Part shown: positions 8,972 to 17,300 of the stretch, in pieces | How the letters are laid out: every line of letters starts with the position of its first letter | Position numbering within the stretch: position 1 is the first letter of the stretch | Assembly (NCBI RefSeq): GCF_051846935.1 | Contig: NZ_JBPYCS010000009.1 | Location: 1 to 64,000, forward strand | Origin: JBPYCR01 sp051846935 | Lineage (GTDB): Bacteria > Bacillota > Bacilli > Bacillales > Amphibacillaceae | DNA: 64,000 nucleotides | Reading direction: 5' to 3' | Program-made: the position numbers and the translations under genes | Notes under the pieces: generated by a model | What the model was told of the DNA's origin: nothing | The model's database searches: none | The model's input: only the letters and a program-made list of their open reading frames with translations

Positions 8972-9979
8972 ACTTTTTTTTAAAATGATTAGGGTGAAGT
9001 CGTCTTTCAACTCAAAATCCTGCATATTATAAAAATGCTTATATACACGCTCAACATGCTGCTGCGCTGGTAAATGAGCATACTTTTTTATTACTTCAAG
9101 TACTTCTTCAGTTTCAATAAATCGATCTCCACATCTGCACTCCGTTACACCGTCTGTCAATAGAACGACCATATCATTTGGAGCAAGCTCAAGCTCGTAT
9201 TGCTCATAAGAAGTAGTTGGCAATACACCTAATACAAGTCCTTTTGCTTCCATTTCAACAAACGTGCCTTTATGAGAATTGTAATAAAAACCAGGCTCAT
9301 GACCTGCAGAAGCAAACTGTAGCTTTCCTTCTTGGGGCAAATATTGAGCATACCACATTGTTATAAACATGTTTGGATCAACGTTGCGCTCCACGACACG
9401 ATTTAAGTTACTAAGTATCATTTTGGGATTCATGGATTCTTCAGAAAAACTGTCCATAGAATACTTAATCATTGACATACATAGTGCTGCTGGCACGCCT
9501 TTCCCTATTACATCAGCAATCGCAATCCCTAATGTTCCATCATTACCTTTAACAAAATAGTAATAATCCCCGTTCATTTGATGCATCGGAACGGTAACCG
9601 CCCCAATATCAAGTCCTTTTATATTTGGTTTTTCGGTTGCGAGAAATGTGTTTTGCATATTTGCTGCAACTTGGATTTCTGAGCGAAGTGCATATTGTTC
9701 TTCTTTCAAGTGCTGCATCTCTTGATGTGCCAAACCATAAGCTATCATCGTTTCCAATAAGAAACCCATTGAATTACGAATGTCTTCGGATAAATTCGGA
9801 TAAAGCTCTTCCAGTGCTTGGATATGTATATTAACAATTTCCTCAGGCAATATATTATTTTTTATAAAACTTTTGCTTAGCTTTTCCGCTTTGTATAATG
9901 CTTGCTCATTTTGAGTTTCGATATAGGATTTCAATTGATTCTTATAGTTGGTTATATTTGATTGAATTGTATGTTCCAT
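8966..9979 (-). CDS. rsbU: Phosphatase RsbU, activator of SigB
   Basis: 337-residue protein. An N-terminal helical domain of about 85 residues, the RsbT-binding part in the family, precedes a PP2C phosphatase domain with MNGDYYYFVKGNDG, IADVIGKGVPAAL and LLTDGVTE motifs that bind two metals. When activated by RsbT, RsbU dephosphorylates RsbV-P and turns SigB on. The ribosome-binding site is GGAGGAGG. Unusually, 187 nt separate it from rsbT; these genes are nearly contiguous in B. subtilis. Confidence 0.95.
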   Translation of the reverse strand: MEHTIQSNITNYKNQLKSYIETQNEQALYKAEKLSKSFIKNNILPEEIVNIHIQALEELYPNLSEDIRNSMGFLLETMIAYGLAHQEMQHLKEEQYALRSEIQVAANMQNTFLATEKPNIKGLDIGAVTVPMHQMNGDYYYFVKGNDGTLGIAIADVIGKGVPAALCMSMIKYSMDSFSEESMNPKMILSNLNRVVERNVDPNMFITMWYAQYLPQEGKLQFASAGHEPGFYYNSHKGTFVEMEAKGLVLGVLPTTSYEQYELELAPNDMVVLLTDGVTECRCGDRFIETEEVLEVIKKYAHLPAQQHVERVYKHFYNMQDFELKDDFTLIILKKSV

Positions 9980-10166
9980 GACAAGCCTCCTCCACTTGCA
10001 CGCGCAACGATTCTGTTTTCAAAAAAGAGAGCCTACTCATAAAAAGCGCACGAGTATCGACTCATCATTTCATAAAAGAAAGCTGTATTTAAACTAAGGG
10101 TACATACGATGTAGAAGGCCTTTTGAATAATACATTGTTCTCATGCTCGTAACATTATTAATCCAA

Positions 10167-10568
10167 TTACCGCAACCATTTTACTGTCTTGATCGTCGTT
10201 CCTTCTCCAACAGAAGATTGAATATGGAACTCGTCCATTAATCGTTTCACACCAGGCAATCCAGCTCCTAGCCCCCCTGAAGTTGTATACCCATCCTCCA
10301 TTGCTTTATTTATATCCCGTATTCCAGGTCCACCATCTTCTGCAATGACACGAATCCCTTTACGTGCTGTATCTTCCACCAGCTCATAACAAATCGAACC
10401 TTCTTGAGCATATAAATAAATATTTCGAGCGAGCTCAGATATTGCTGTAGCAACTCGTGCCTGATCGACGGTACTAAATCCGATATTCTTTGCTGTACTT
10501 CTACCTAGTTGACGTGCAGCGACAATGTCCCACTCTTTTTTTATATGTACACAGGATTGGGTTGTCAT
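10167..10568 (-). CDS. rsbT: Serine/threonine kinase RsbT
   Basis: 133-residue GHKL kinase with N-box ISELARNIYLYA, G1 box EDGGPGI and glycine-rich G2 box GGLGAGLPGVKRL. On environmental stress RsbT phosphorylates RsbS and RsbR, leaves the stressosome and activates RsbU. It starts at ATG, 7 nt after GGGGGG, 3 nt beyond rsbS. Confidence 0.95.
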   Translation of the reverse strand: MTTQSCVHIKKEWDIVAARQLGRSTAKNIGFSTVDQARVATAISELARNIYLYAQEGSICYELVEDTARKGIRVIAEDGGPGIRDINKAMEDGYTTSGGLGAGLPGVKRLMDEFHIQSSVGEGTTIKTVKWLR

Positions 10569-10571
10569 GTG

Positions 10572-10928
10572 TTATCCCCCCAATTCCTGATGTAATTTAC
10601 TCAAACCTTGTTCTAAATTTAATGCTGTCGTAACGTTATTAAGGTGGATGCCAAGATCAATTAACGTCATCGCCACTGCCGGTTGAATCCCTGTTAATAC
10701 CACTTTCGCCCCCATAAGATCTGACATTGTTACAACATCGCCTAACACCTTCGCAATGAACGAGTCAATTACATCAACAGAGGTTAAGTCAACAACTACA
10801 CCTAGAGCTCCTGTTTTATGAATTTTATCCAATAAATCTTCTTGGAATTGAATAGCTGTTTTATCGTCTATTTCTGTCTGCACGGAAACAAGTAGGTAGT
10901 TAGATAGTTTTAGAATTGGTATACGCAC
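10572..10928 (-). CDS. rsbS: Stressosome STAS protein RsbS
   Basis: 118-residue single STAS domain. The conserved phosphorylation serine is in VDVIDSFIAK (S56, equivalent to S59 of B. subtilis RsbS). RsbS forms the stressosome core with RsbR and holds RsbT inactive. The start is GTG, 7 nt after AAGGAG. It lies 4 nt downstream of rsbR. Confidence 0.95.
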   Translation of the reverse strand: MRIPILKLSNYLLVSVQTEIDDKTAIQFQEDLLDKIHKTGALGVVVDLTSVDVIDSFIAKVLGDVVTMSDLMGAKVVLTGIQPAVAMTLIDLGIHLNNVTTALNLEQGLSKLHQELGG

Positions 10929-10932
10929 GCGA

Positions 10933-11802
10933 TCACTCCTTATGTAAAGATTTTATTAATTCTTCAAGCTGATCTGTCTCCTTATTCACATCAACTATCT
11001 TACGGTTAGTCAATTCCAATGCCGCTTTAAAGCCTTTTCTAAGTGAGCTTTTTGTTGGATAGCTCTTTAAATCAATTCCGAGATTAACTATTGTCTGTGC
11101 AATCTCTGGTCGAATGCCGACTAGAATACAAACGCCTCCAATTAATCGAACAGCATCGGCTGCTTGAATGATATGATGCGCTACCATTGTGTCAACGACC
11201 GGTACGCCGGTAATATCAATCAGCACAACCTCTGAATTATGCTTCATCACACCTTCGAGAAGGTTTTCCATAATTAGCTTAGCTCGCTCTGTATCAATTG
11301 TTCCAATTAGCGGCATAATTGTAATGTTCTCCATAACAGGAATAAGTGGTGCAGACAATTCCTGTAAGGCCAAATGCTGTAAAGAAACAATATGCTCCCA
11401 GCTACTGGAATACTCGTTAACAAGCTCTCTAATAATTGGCTCAACCCAATCATCGACTTTCTTCAATATAGGGATAATCTCGTCTTTTTCAAACCCTTCC
11501 GATTTACTCCATATAAAATCGATCGTCACACGACGAAATACTTGTAAGCCATCTGTTATATAGCTTAAAGGCCAGCCAAGATTTATTAATTTTTCAGAGA
11601 AGCTTTGTAGGTTTGAATCGGCCCCTTTGTTTTGTATGCTTGAAAAAATGACGTTTACAAATTCTCGATTTGTACTTTCAAACAATTCATCGGAAATTGT
11701 TGCTGTATAACTCCCATTTTGCAAGCTTGCTACTTCCTTCATCCACATTTGTACAATTATATCACTGTTATGTAAGACAATCTTACCTACTTTCGAATCC
11801 AT
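10933..11802 (-). CDS. rsbR: Stressosome sensor protein RsbR
   Basis: 289-residue RsbR-family protein. It has a non-heme globin-like N-terminal domain (about residues 1-130), a linker helix and a C-terminal STAS domain with the conserved threonine-bearing segment IDITGVPVVDTMVAHH. It co-assembles with RsbS into the megadalton stressosome; the N-terminal turrets are thought to sense stress. It is the first gene of the operon, with GGAGGT before the ATG. Upstream lies a putative SigB-type promoter. Confidence 0.94.
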   Translation of the reverse strand: MDSKVGKIVLHNSDIIVQMWMKEVASLQNGSYTATISDELFESTNREFVNVIFSSIQNKGADSNLQSFSEKLINLGWPLSYITDGLQVFRRVTIDFIWSKSEGFEKDEIIPILKKVDDWVEPIIRELVNEYSSSWEHIVSLQHLALQELSAPLIPVMENITIMPLIGTIDTERAKLIMENLLEGVMKHNSEVVLIDITGVPVVDTMVAHHIIQAADAVRLIGGVCILVGIRPEIAQTIVNLGIDLKSYPTKSSLRKGFKAALELTNRKIVDVNKETDQLEELIKSLHKE

Positions 11803-12075
11803 CGCTTTACCTCCAATAATTAATGTTATTTATAGTAGTTATCTTCTGCTGTTACTAAGTCACTTGTAAATAAATACCTACATGTATATTACCATACTCA
11901 TTAGACAAGTAATTGGGGCCAAACGAACTATTTTATGATTTATATTCCCTTTTTTAAAGAAATTCAAACCGATTTTTGGCTAATAAATTAAAACAAGTAT
12001 GTATGTAAGTAATCCGTTTACAATCGTTTGTTTCGGGTATACGTTATTTAAATCAATACATACGTTAAAAAGGCA
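11803..12075 (-). promoter_or_regulatory. rsbR upstream region with a candidate SigB promoter
   Basis: On the minus strand there is a GTTTGA hexamer (11964-11969), exactly 14 nt, then GGGAAT (11944-11949), about 140 nt ahead of rsbR. This fits the SigB consensus (GTTTAA-N14-GGGWAW) with one -35 deviation. In B. subtilis the promoter before rsbR is SigA-type. I see no equally good SigA promoter here. No gene is visible in this stretch. Confidence 0.5.
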
Positions 12076-12106
12076 AAATAAAAAACCCTCTTAACTAGTA
12101 AGGGGG
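12076..12106 (-). terminator. Terminator after ndoA
   Basis: On the minus strand a CCC-CTTA / TAAG-GGG stem with one mismatch is followed by TTTTTTATTTT. It separates ndoA transcription from the rsb operon. Confidence 0.65.
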
Positions 12107-12115
12107 CGTGCCTGT

Positions 12116-12481
12116 TTATTGATCATACATTTCCTTGAATCCTAAACCCAAGCTAATTTCCAAAGCATGGTCAATTTTTTTCATCATTTCTTCGTCTAAT
12201 TTAGTTATTTTATCTGTTAATCTTTGTTTATCCAATGTTCGAATCTGTTCGAGCAAAATAACAGAATCACGATCAAAGCCATATCGCTTTGCATTAATTT
12301 CTACATGAGTTGGCAGCTTGGCTTTTTGAATTTGTGCCGTAATTGCCGCCACGATGACCGTTGGACTAAATCGATTTCCGATATTGTTTTGTAGGATCAA
12401 TACTGGCCGAATGCCTCCCTGCTCTGACCCGACGACCGGGGATAAATCGGCGAAATATACCTCGCCTCTTTGCACGATCAA
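12116..12481 (-). CDS. ndoA: mRNA interferase toxin NdoA (EndoA, MazF family)
   Basis: 121-residue MazF-type endoribonuclease, very close to B. subtilis NdoA: RRGEVYFADLSPVVGSEQGG-type N-terminus, IVAAITAQIQKAKLPTHVEI and RYGFDRDSVILLEQIRT. The family cleaves mRNA at short motifs such as UACAU in Bacillus and is neutralised by NdoAI. The start is TTG behind GGGGTG, 4 nt after the antitoxin stop, so the two genes are coupled. Its location between alr and rsbR is conserved in Bacillus. Confidence 0.94.
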   Translation of the reverse strand: MIVQRGEVYFADLSPVVGSEQGGIRPVLILQNNIGNRFSPTVIVAAITAQIQKAKLPTHVEINAKRYGFDRDSVILLEQIRTLDKQRLTDKITKLDEEMMKKIDHALEISLGLGFKEMYDQ

Positions 12482-12485
12482 AGGC

Positions 12486-12773
12486 CTACACCCCGATCAC
12501 AGAGCGGTCCAACGTATCCTTAGCTTCCTCCTCCGCCAAGAAAGCCTCTGAAGATAAAGACAGGTTTATTCGCGCCATTTCTTCGTATCCTTTTTGCATC
12601 GTCTCGCGCAGCTGCTGAAAGCGTTCATTTTTCTTGTGTTTCAGATGATTTTTTGTAGCCTGATAGATAAAGTCGCTCAAATCTTTATTCTCATACCTCG
12701 CCAATCCGTCCACCTCGTTTATCAGATTTTTTGGTAATCTTACTAAGATCTCCTGTAAACCCTCTGACAACAC
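12486..12773 (-). CDS. ndoAI: Antitoxin NdoAI (EndoAI)
   Basis: About 95-residue ribbon-helix-helix antitoxin (ILVRLPKNLINEVDGLARYE at the N-terminus), with a C-terminal toxin-binding tail containing ARINLSLSSEAFLAEEEA. It binds and inhibits NdoA and may repress its own transcription. ATG 12776, GTG 12773 and TTG 12770 are all in frame. GGAGG at 12780-12784 is best spaced for GTG (6 nt) or TTG (9 nt). The N-terminus is therefore uncertain by two residues. Confidence 0.88.
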   Translation of the reverse strand: MLSEGLQEILVRLPKNLINEVDGLARYENKDLSDFIYQATKNHLKHKKNERFQQLRETMQKGYEEMARINLSLSSEAFLAEEEAKDTLDRSVIGV

Positions 12774-12954
12774 CATACACCTCCGAAGATTTTTGAACGT
12801 CCTAAAAAACTTTTCCATTTCATCATAGCATGGATTTCAAGGCTTTGCAAAAGCTTTTCATTGTTTTTTTAAATGCTATTTAAAGTTAAATAACCGAAAA
12901 AAGTTACATCTATTTCCTATTACGATAGCTATTCAATTATGAAAACTAAACAAG

Positions 12955-14076
12955 CTAATAGAGATACCGTCTTGGAATACGTTCATTAATCATGCACGGA
13001 ATTTCATAGTTAATCGTTTCGAGCTTCTGTGCAACTTCATCCATTTCTATTCTTGCATTTCCTTGTTTTCCGATTAAGGTTACTTTTGTGCCAATTGCGT
13101 ATGGCCCATCAAGACGAATCATCGTTTGATCCATGCAAATCGTGCCTACGATAGGCATGCGCTTTCCATTTAAGAGTACATAAGCATCTCGCAGTTTACG
13201 AATCCAGCCATCCCCATACCCGATGGAAATTGTCCCTATCCATTCATCTTCTTGTGTTTCATACGTAGAACCATAGCCAATAAACTCACCTTTCGGGACT
13301 TTTTTAACATAGACTAATTGACTGTGCAATGAAAATGCTTGCTTTAATTTAATAGAAGTATTTCTTTTTACTTCATCAGAAGGGTATAAGCCGTACATTG
13401 AAATGCCTAATCGGATATAGGGCTGCTGTTCCTTTGGATATAACATCGCTGCAGCACTATTGTTCATATGAATATCGACTGGTTTGTTCCATACTTTTTT
13501 AAACACATTCGTAAGCTGTTCTAAACGGTCTTTTTGTTTTAAATAATACGTTTTATCCGATGCATCCGCAGTGGCAAAATGGGTGTATACTCCTGTTAAG
13601 TATATGCGTTGATCTGCATTTAATGCTTCAATGACCTTAATTAATTCATCCTTTGTCCGTATTCCGGTTCTTCCCATACCTGTATCCCATTTCATATGTA
13701 CCTTTAATGGCTTTGGCAAGTGAATATCTTTAATAGCGGAAAGCCACTCTGTTTGTGAAAAGGTTAGAGTAATGTTCGCTTCAGATGCAAGCACAGTATC
13801 TTTTGGCGGCACCCACCCTAAGACGAGAATAGGGGCTGTTATTTTTGCTTCTCTTAATTGCAATGCTTCCTCTAGTAAAGAAACAGCCAAATAACTTGCC
13901 CCCGCCTGTAATGCTCTCTTAGCAACTTCGACCGAACCATGTCCATACGCATTCGCCTTCACTACTGCAACGATCTTACACGTAGGGAGCAATGCTTCTT
14001 TTATTTGTGTAATATTATAGCTAATTGCATTTAAATCAACTTCCGCCCAAGTCGGACGAATCAAACGCTTGGTCAT
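12955..14076 (-). CDS. alr: Alanine racemase
   Basis: 373-residue PLP enzyme interconverting L- and D-alanine for peptidoglycan. The PLP lysine lies in VVKANAYGHG (K40), and the catalytic tyrosine in the YGSTYETQ region typical of the C-terminal beta domain. RLGISMYGLYPS and GTICMDQTMI are family signatures. The ATG at 14076 follows AAAGGAGC by 9 nt; the earlier TTG has no ribosome-binding site. Neighbours ydcC and ndoAI match B. subtilis. Confidence 0.95.
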   Translation of the reverse strand: MTKRLIRPTWAEVDLNAISYNITQIKEALLPTCKIVAVVKANAYGHGSVEVAKRALQAGASYLAVSLLEEALQLREAKITAPILVLGWVPPKDTVLASEANITLTFSQTEWLSAIKDIHLPKPLKVHMKWDTGMGRTGIRTKDELIKVIEALNADQRIYLTGVYTHFATADASDKTYYLKQKDRLEQLTNVFKKVWNKPVDIHMNNSAAAMLYPKEQQPYIRLGISMYGLYPSDEVKRNTSIKLKQAFSLHSQLVYVKKVPKGEFIGYGSTYETQEDEWIGTISIGYGDGWIRKLRDAYVLLNGKRMPIVGTICMDQTMIRLDGPYAIGTKVTLIGKQGNARIEMDEVAQKLETINYEIPCMINERIPRRYLY

Positions 14077-14237
14077 GATTCGGTAGCTCCTTTGCAACGT
14101 TTTACGTATAGTGTGCTATATATTTATTAATGTATGAATTTTACTCGATATTTTTTTTGTTTTCAACTTTCATTGAGACGAACTTATTATTTTTAGAAAC
14201 ATCATTTTTCTTACCATTCGGCTTTTATTACTATTAA

Positions 14238-14323
14238 AAAGCAGGCCAGTCGTGAAATACCTGTCATAGTTAGAAACAAAGTCTAACTATGACGGGGCTC
14301 GCTCACTTATAAAAGCCTGCTTT
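14238..14323. terminator. Nested double hairpin downstream of ydcC
   Basis: Outer arms AAAGCAGGC (14238-14246) and GCCTGCTTT (14315-14323) enclose a perfect 12-bp inner hairpin, GTCATAGTTAGA (14263-14274) with TCTAACTATGAC (14282-14293). On the minus strand the outer stem is followed by TTTTTAATAG. It most likely terminates ydcC, but the two-tier structure is unusual. Confidence 0.6.
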
Positions 14324-14336
14324 GAAAGATTTCTAT

Positions 14337-15359
14337 TTACTTAACTTCTCTACCTTGCACGGAAGCTGCTACTTGTATTAATTCTTCTTTCGTTAATTCC
14401 TCACTTGCTAAATAATAGTCAACCCCATTTTCCGACCATTCAATCGCATTTTCGGTTAATGCTCCGATTGCCTGACCTATGTTAACGATGTCGCCTTTTA
14501 CATCTTTTGGCATGGATAGCACTGGAAGGTCGTCCCTTTTTTCTTGGATGAGCGTAAAATTCTTTTCTCCTTCAAACGTCAAAATAACACGTTTTCCATT
14601 TTCCAAATCTACTTCTTTCTTTTCAACTAACTCGGAACCAACCGTTTCAAGCGGAAAGATAACTTCTAACGTATAATCTTGTTCAGATACAGTTGCACTT
14701 GCCTCTTCATCTTGATTGTTGCTCATATCCTCATCCATTTCAAAATCTTTTTCTCCAAACGACGGATTCACTTCAAAGCTAGAGAAAGTAACTTCAACTA
14801 GCGCATTTCCGTCTTTATCCAACACTTTCACAAGCTCGGGTGCATACGATTTTTTGTTGAAATAGATTTCTTGATACGGCAAATTATTATTACTTTGGTA
14901 GTTTGTTTTCGTTTTGAAGACATAGTTCGTCTCAGTTGTTTCAAAAGTCGCTTCCTTATCTTCAATCACATCTCGGACTAACGATTGATATAAATAAGGC
15001 TGACTACTATTATCCGGCCACTCTGTCTGGAACTTAAAGCTCTTTTTTAATGCCGGTGTAATAACAAAAACACCATCTTTGTTTTTGAGAATTACTTGCT
15101 CGCCTTTTTCATCTTTATCATTTGACAGCGTAACGCGATAAAGATCTTCTTTTTTGTGCCATACATCAATCTCATACTTTTGTTCTTCCTGGCCTGTATT
15201 CATCTTCATAACAGCCTGTGCTTTATAACCGTTCATTTCCTCAATCGATTCCTCAAGATTTTTAACAACGCTTTCTTGTGATTTTTCTCCACAAGCAGCT
15301 AGTACTAAAATCAAAACAAAAGAAATGAGGATAAATAAACGATTATTACTTCTTCCCAT
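14337..15359 (-). CDS. ydcC: YdcC family lipoprotein (LolA-like fold)
   Basis: 340-residue exported lipoprotein. It has a short basic N-terminus, a hydrophobic stretch and a lipobox LVLAAC with lipidated C23, followed by an acidic, lysine-rich LolA-like domain (residues about 30-210) and a second domain. YdcC of B. subtilis is a sporulation-associated lipoprotein of unclear role. The start at 15359 is 7 nt after GGGAGA; the ATG two codons upstream lies too close to it. It sits between acpS and alr as in B. subtilis. Confidence 0.85.
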   Translation of the reverse strand: MGRSNNRLFILISFVLILVLAACGEKSQESVVKNLEESIEEMNGYKAQAVMKMNTGQEEQKYEIDVWHKKEDLYRVTLSNDKDEKGEQVILKNKDGVFVITPALKKSFKFQTEWPDNSSQPYLYQSLVRDVIEDKEATFETTETNYVFKTKTNYQSNNNLPYQEIYFNKKSYAPELVKVLDKDGNALVEVTFSSFEVNPSFGEKDFEMDEDMSNNQDEEASATVSEQDYTLEVIFPLETVGSELVEKKEVDLENGKRVILTFEGEKNFTLIQEKRDDLPVLSMPKDVKGDIVNIGQAIGALTENAIEWSENGVDYYLASEELTKEELIQVAASVQGREVK

Positions 15360-15466
15360 AGACATATCTCCCTTGTCGCATATTTGTACGGAAACAACCT
15401 TTCGTTCCTTCCTACCCGCACTAAAATATATGAGACAACCTATTGAAATATGCAGAGCTCGTTCAA

Positions 15467-15826
15467 CTAGTTAATTTGAAGAACGACTTGTGCTGCTGCA
15501 TAGTCTTTACTATGGGTAATTGAAATAAATATTTCATATGCTTCATAACCTTCGACATGCATAGTTGGTGCACCGTTCGGATGACGCAGTATTTCAATAT
15601 GCTGAAAACTTAGCTTTCCAATCCCACGGCCTGTTGCTTTAGCAAATGCTTCTTTTGCTGCAAAGCGACCAGCCAGAAATTCTACTTTTCTTTCTTCATT
15701 ATGCAGTTGAAAAAAAAGAGAACGTTCTTTTTCTGTTAAAATACGGTTTACGAAACGATCTGTTTTTTTCATCAATGCTTTTATTCGTCTTAATTCAATA
15801 AGGTCAATTCCAATACCAGTTATCAT
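15467..15826 (-). CDS. acpS: Holo-[acyl-carrier-protein] synthase
   Basis: 119-residue AcpS, which transfers 4'-phosphopantetheine from CoA to apo-ACP. The Mg-binding Asp is in GIGIDLIELRRI (D8), and the second motif is FAAKEAFAKATGRGI. The length is typical of the trimeric AcpS type. It is divergent from the rhomboid gene, with about 145 bp between them. Confidence 0.95.
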   Translation of the reverse strand: MITGIGIDLIELRRIKALMKKTDRFVNRILTEKERSLFFQLHNEERKVEFLAGRFAAKEAFAKATGRGIGKLSFQHIEILRHPNGAPTMHVEGYEAYEIFISITHSKDYAAAQVVLQIN

Positions 15827-15970
15827 ATAATCATGTACCTTTCGTTATCTTAAATATACCTTTATAATAAATGAATGTTAGTCATATAGTACAGTAGTTC
15901 GTAAAGAACGACAAAACATCGACAATAAATTTTCCATCTGGAATGTACTTCTTATTTTAGGAGGGGCTTT

Positions 15971-16732
15971 ATGTTTATTCGAACGGAAAAAAGTGTAAAA
16001 GAATTTATGAGCTATTATCCAATAGTTGCAAGCTTGGTAATCATAAATTTGAGTCTTTGGCTTATAATTGACGTACTCCATTTACCAATTGCTATGCAAT
16101 TATACCAATGGGGGATTGGTCATAATTTGTCCGTTTTCTACGGGGAATATTGGCGCCTCATCACGCCTGTTTTTCTGCATGCTGGACTTATGCACGTCTT
16201 GTTTAATTCATTTGCTTTAGTATTGTTCGGACCTGCTCTAGAGCAAATGATCGGTAAATTTAAGTTTATTACTTTTTATTTATTAGCAGGGCTTGCAGGA
16301 AACATCGGCACGTATATCATTGAACCAACAGCAAACGTACCTCACCTTGGTGCATCTGGAGCTGTGTATGGTCTATTTGGCATCTACGTCTTCATGGTAT
16401 TTTTTCGTAAAAATTTAATTGACCAAGCGAATGCACAAATAGTTCTAACGATTTTTGTTATTGGCTTAGTAATGACATTTATTCGCCCTGGCATTAATAT
16501 TTACGCCCATATTTTCGGATTTATAGGCGGATTTGCATTAGGGCCTATTATGCTAACCAAAGCATTGCCATTTTATGCAGGCAGAATCCGAAAAAAGCGC
16601 AAGTCCAATGATATCTCATTCGATCCTAATCGGTGGAAAAAGAGACAACTCACCCAAAAAATTAAAAAGAATGCTTTTTGGATTATTTTAGGTATCCTCG
16701 TTTTATTTGGGATTTTCAATCGGCTTCTTTAA
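15971..16732 (+). CDS. Rhomboid family intramembrane serine protease (YdcA-like)
   Basis: 253-residue membrane protein with six predicted transmembrane helices. The catalytic serine is in HLGASGAVYGLFG (GxSG motif), the catalytic histidine in NIYAHIFGFIGGF, and the family HxxxN motif appears as HVLFN. Rhomboids cleave membrane protein segments; the substrate here is unknown. A basic tail (RIRKKRKSND) precedes a last hydrophobic helix. The ATG is 6 nt after GGAGG. B. subtilis ydcA is the positional equivalent. Confidence 0.9.
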   Translation: MFIRTEKSVKEFMSYYPIVASLVIINLSLWLIIDVLHLPIAMQLYQWGIGHNLSVFYGEYWRLITPVFLHAGLMHVLFNSFALVLFGPALEQMIGKFKFITFYLLAGLAGNIGTYIIEPTANVPHLGASGAVYGLFGIYVFMVFFRKNLIDQANAQIVLTIFVIGLVMTFIRPGINIYAHIFGFIGGFALGPIMLTKALPFYAGRIRKKRKSNDISFDPNRWKKRQLTQKIKKNAFWIILGILVLFGIFNRLL

Positions 16733-16785
16733 TCCTAAACAACTAAAATTCTCTCTACCAAATCCGGTCATCGTTTATATAGACC

Positions 16786-16928
16786 AATAGCCGTTGACAT
16801 ATGCGAAGACTCCTTTGGAAAAAGCAACAGCCGAAAATCCATTTTAAAAGTTTTGGGAAAAACTTTTAAAATTAGTTGAGGCGTTGCCCACGGAAAGCGA
16901 AGCATATGACAACGGCGGATAACCACAG
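16786..16928. repeat. GC-rich dispersed repeat, unit 1 of a near-identical pair
   Basis: 143 bp, differing at only a few positions from 17046-17188. The ends are imperfectly inverted (GTTGACATATGC near the start, GCATATGACAAC near the end). Inside is a long stem (about 16838-16872, ATTTTAAAAGTTTT paired with AAAACTTTTAAAAT around GGG), then the shared core CCCACGGAAAGCG. Together with the next unit it fills the 568 bp between the rhomboid gene and ctaG. Confidence 0.85.
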
Positions 16929-17045
16929 CATATTTAAAAAGCCGTAGCTGTATTAAGTACAAGCCGATTAATTTTAATAATCGGTCATTTTGCTTTAGTA
17001 CAGAGGATCTCATGAGTAGCACTATTCACCGGTCATATATCACCT

Positions 17046-17188
17046 AATAGTCGTTGACATATGCGAAGACTCCTGTGGGAATCGCAACAGCCGAAAATCC
17101 ATTTTAAAAGTTTTGGGAAAAACTTTTAAAATTAGTTGAGGCGTTGCCCACGGAAAGCGAAGCATATGACAACGGCGGATAACCACAG
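17046..17188. repeat. GC-rich dispersed repeat, unit 2
   Basis: Second copy of the 143-bp unit at 16786, in the same orientation with a 260-bp period. The flank just upstream of each unit (CCGGTCAT) is also shared, so the locus looks like a tandem duplication. A degenerate relative is at about 35454-35580. Confidence 0.85.
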
Positions 17189-17300
17189 AATAAGCGAAAC
17201 TTTTCCTTTTTTCGTTTTGTTTGATACGATAGAATCGACAAGATCATATTATTACATTTAGTAAGGGGCGCTTTCAAAATAAATTGAAGTGGTGGTGTCC

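Noticed and set aside
16786..17188. Possible CRISPR array because of repeated units
   Set aside because: Only two units of 143 bp with a 260-bp period; no short regular repeats or spacers and no cas genes.
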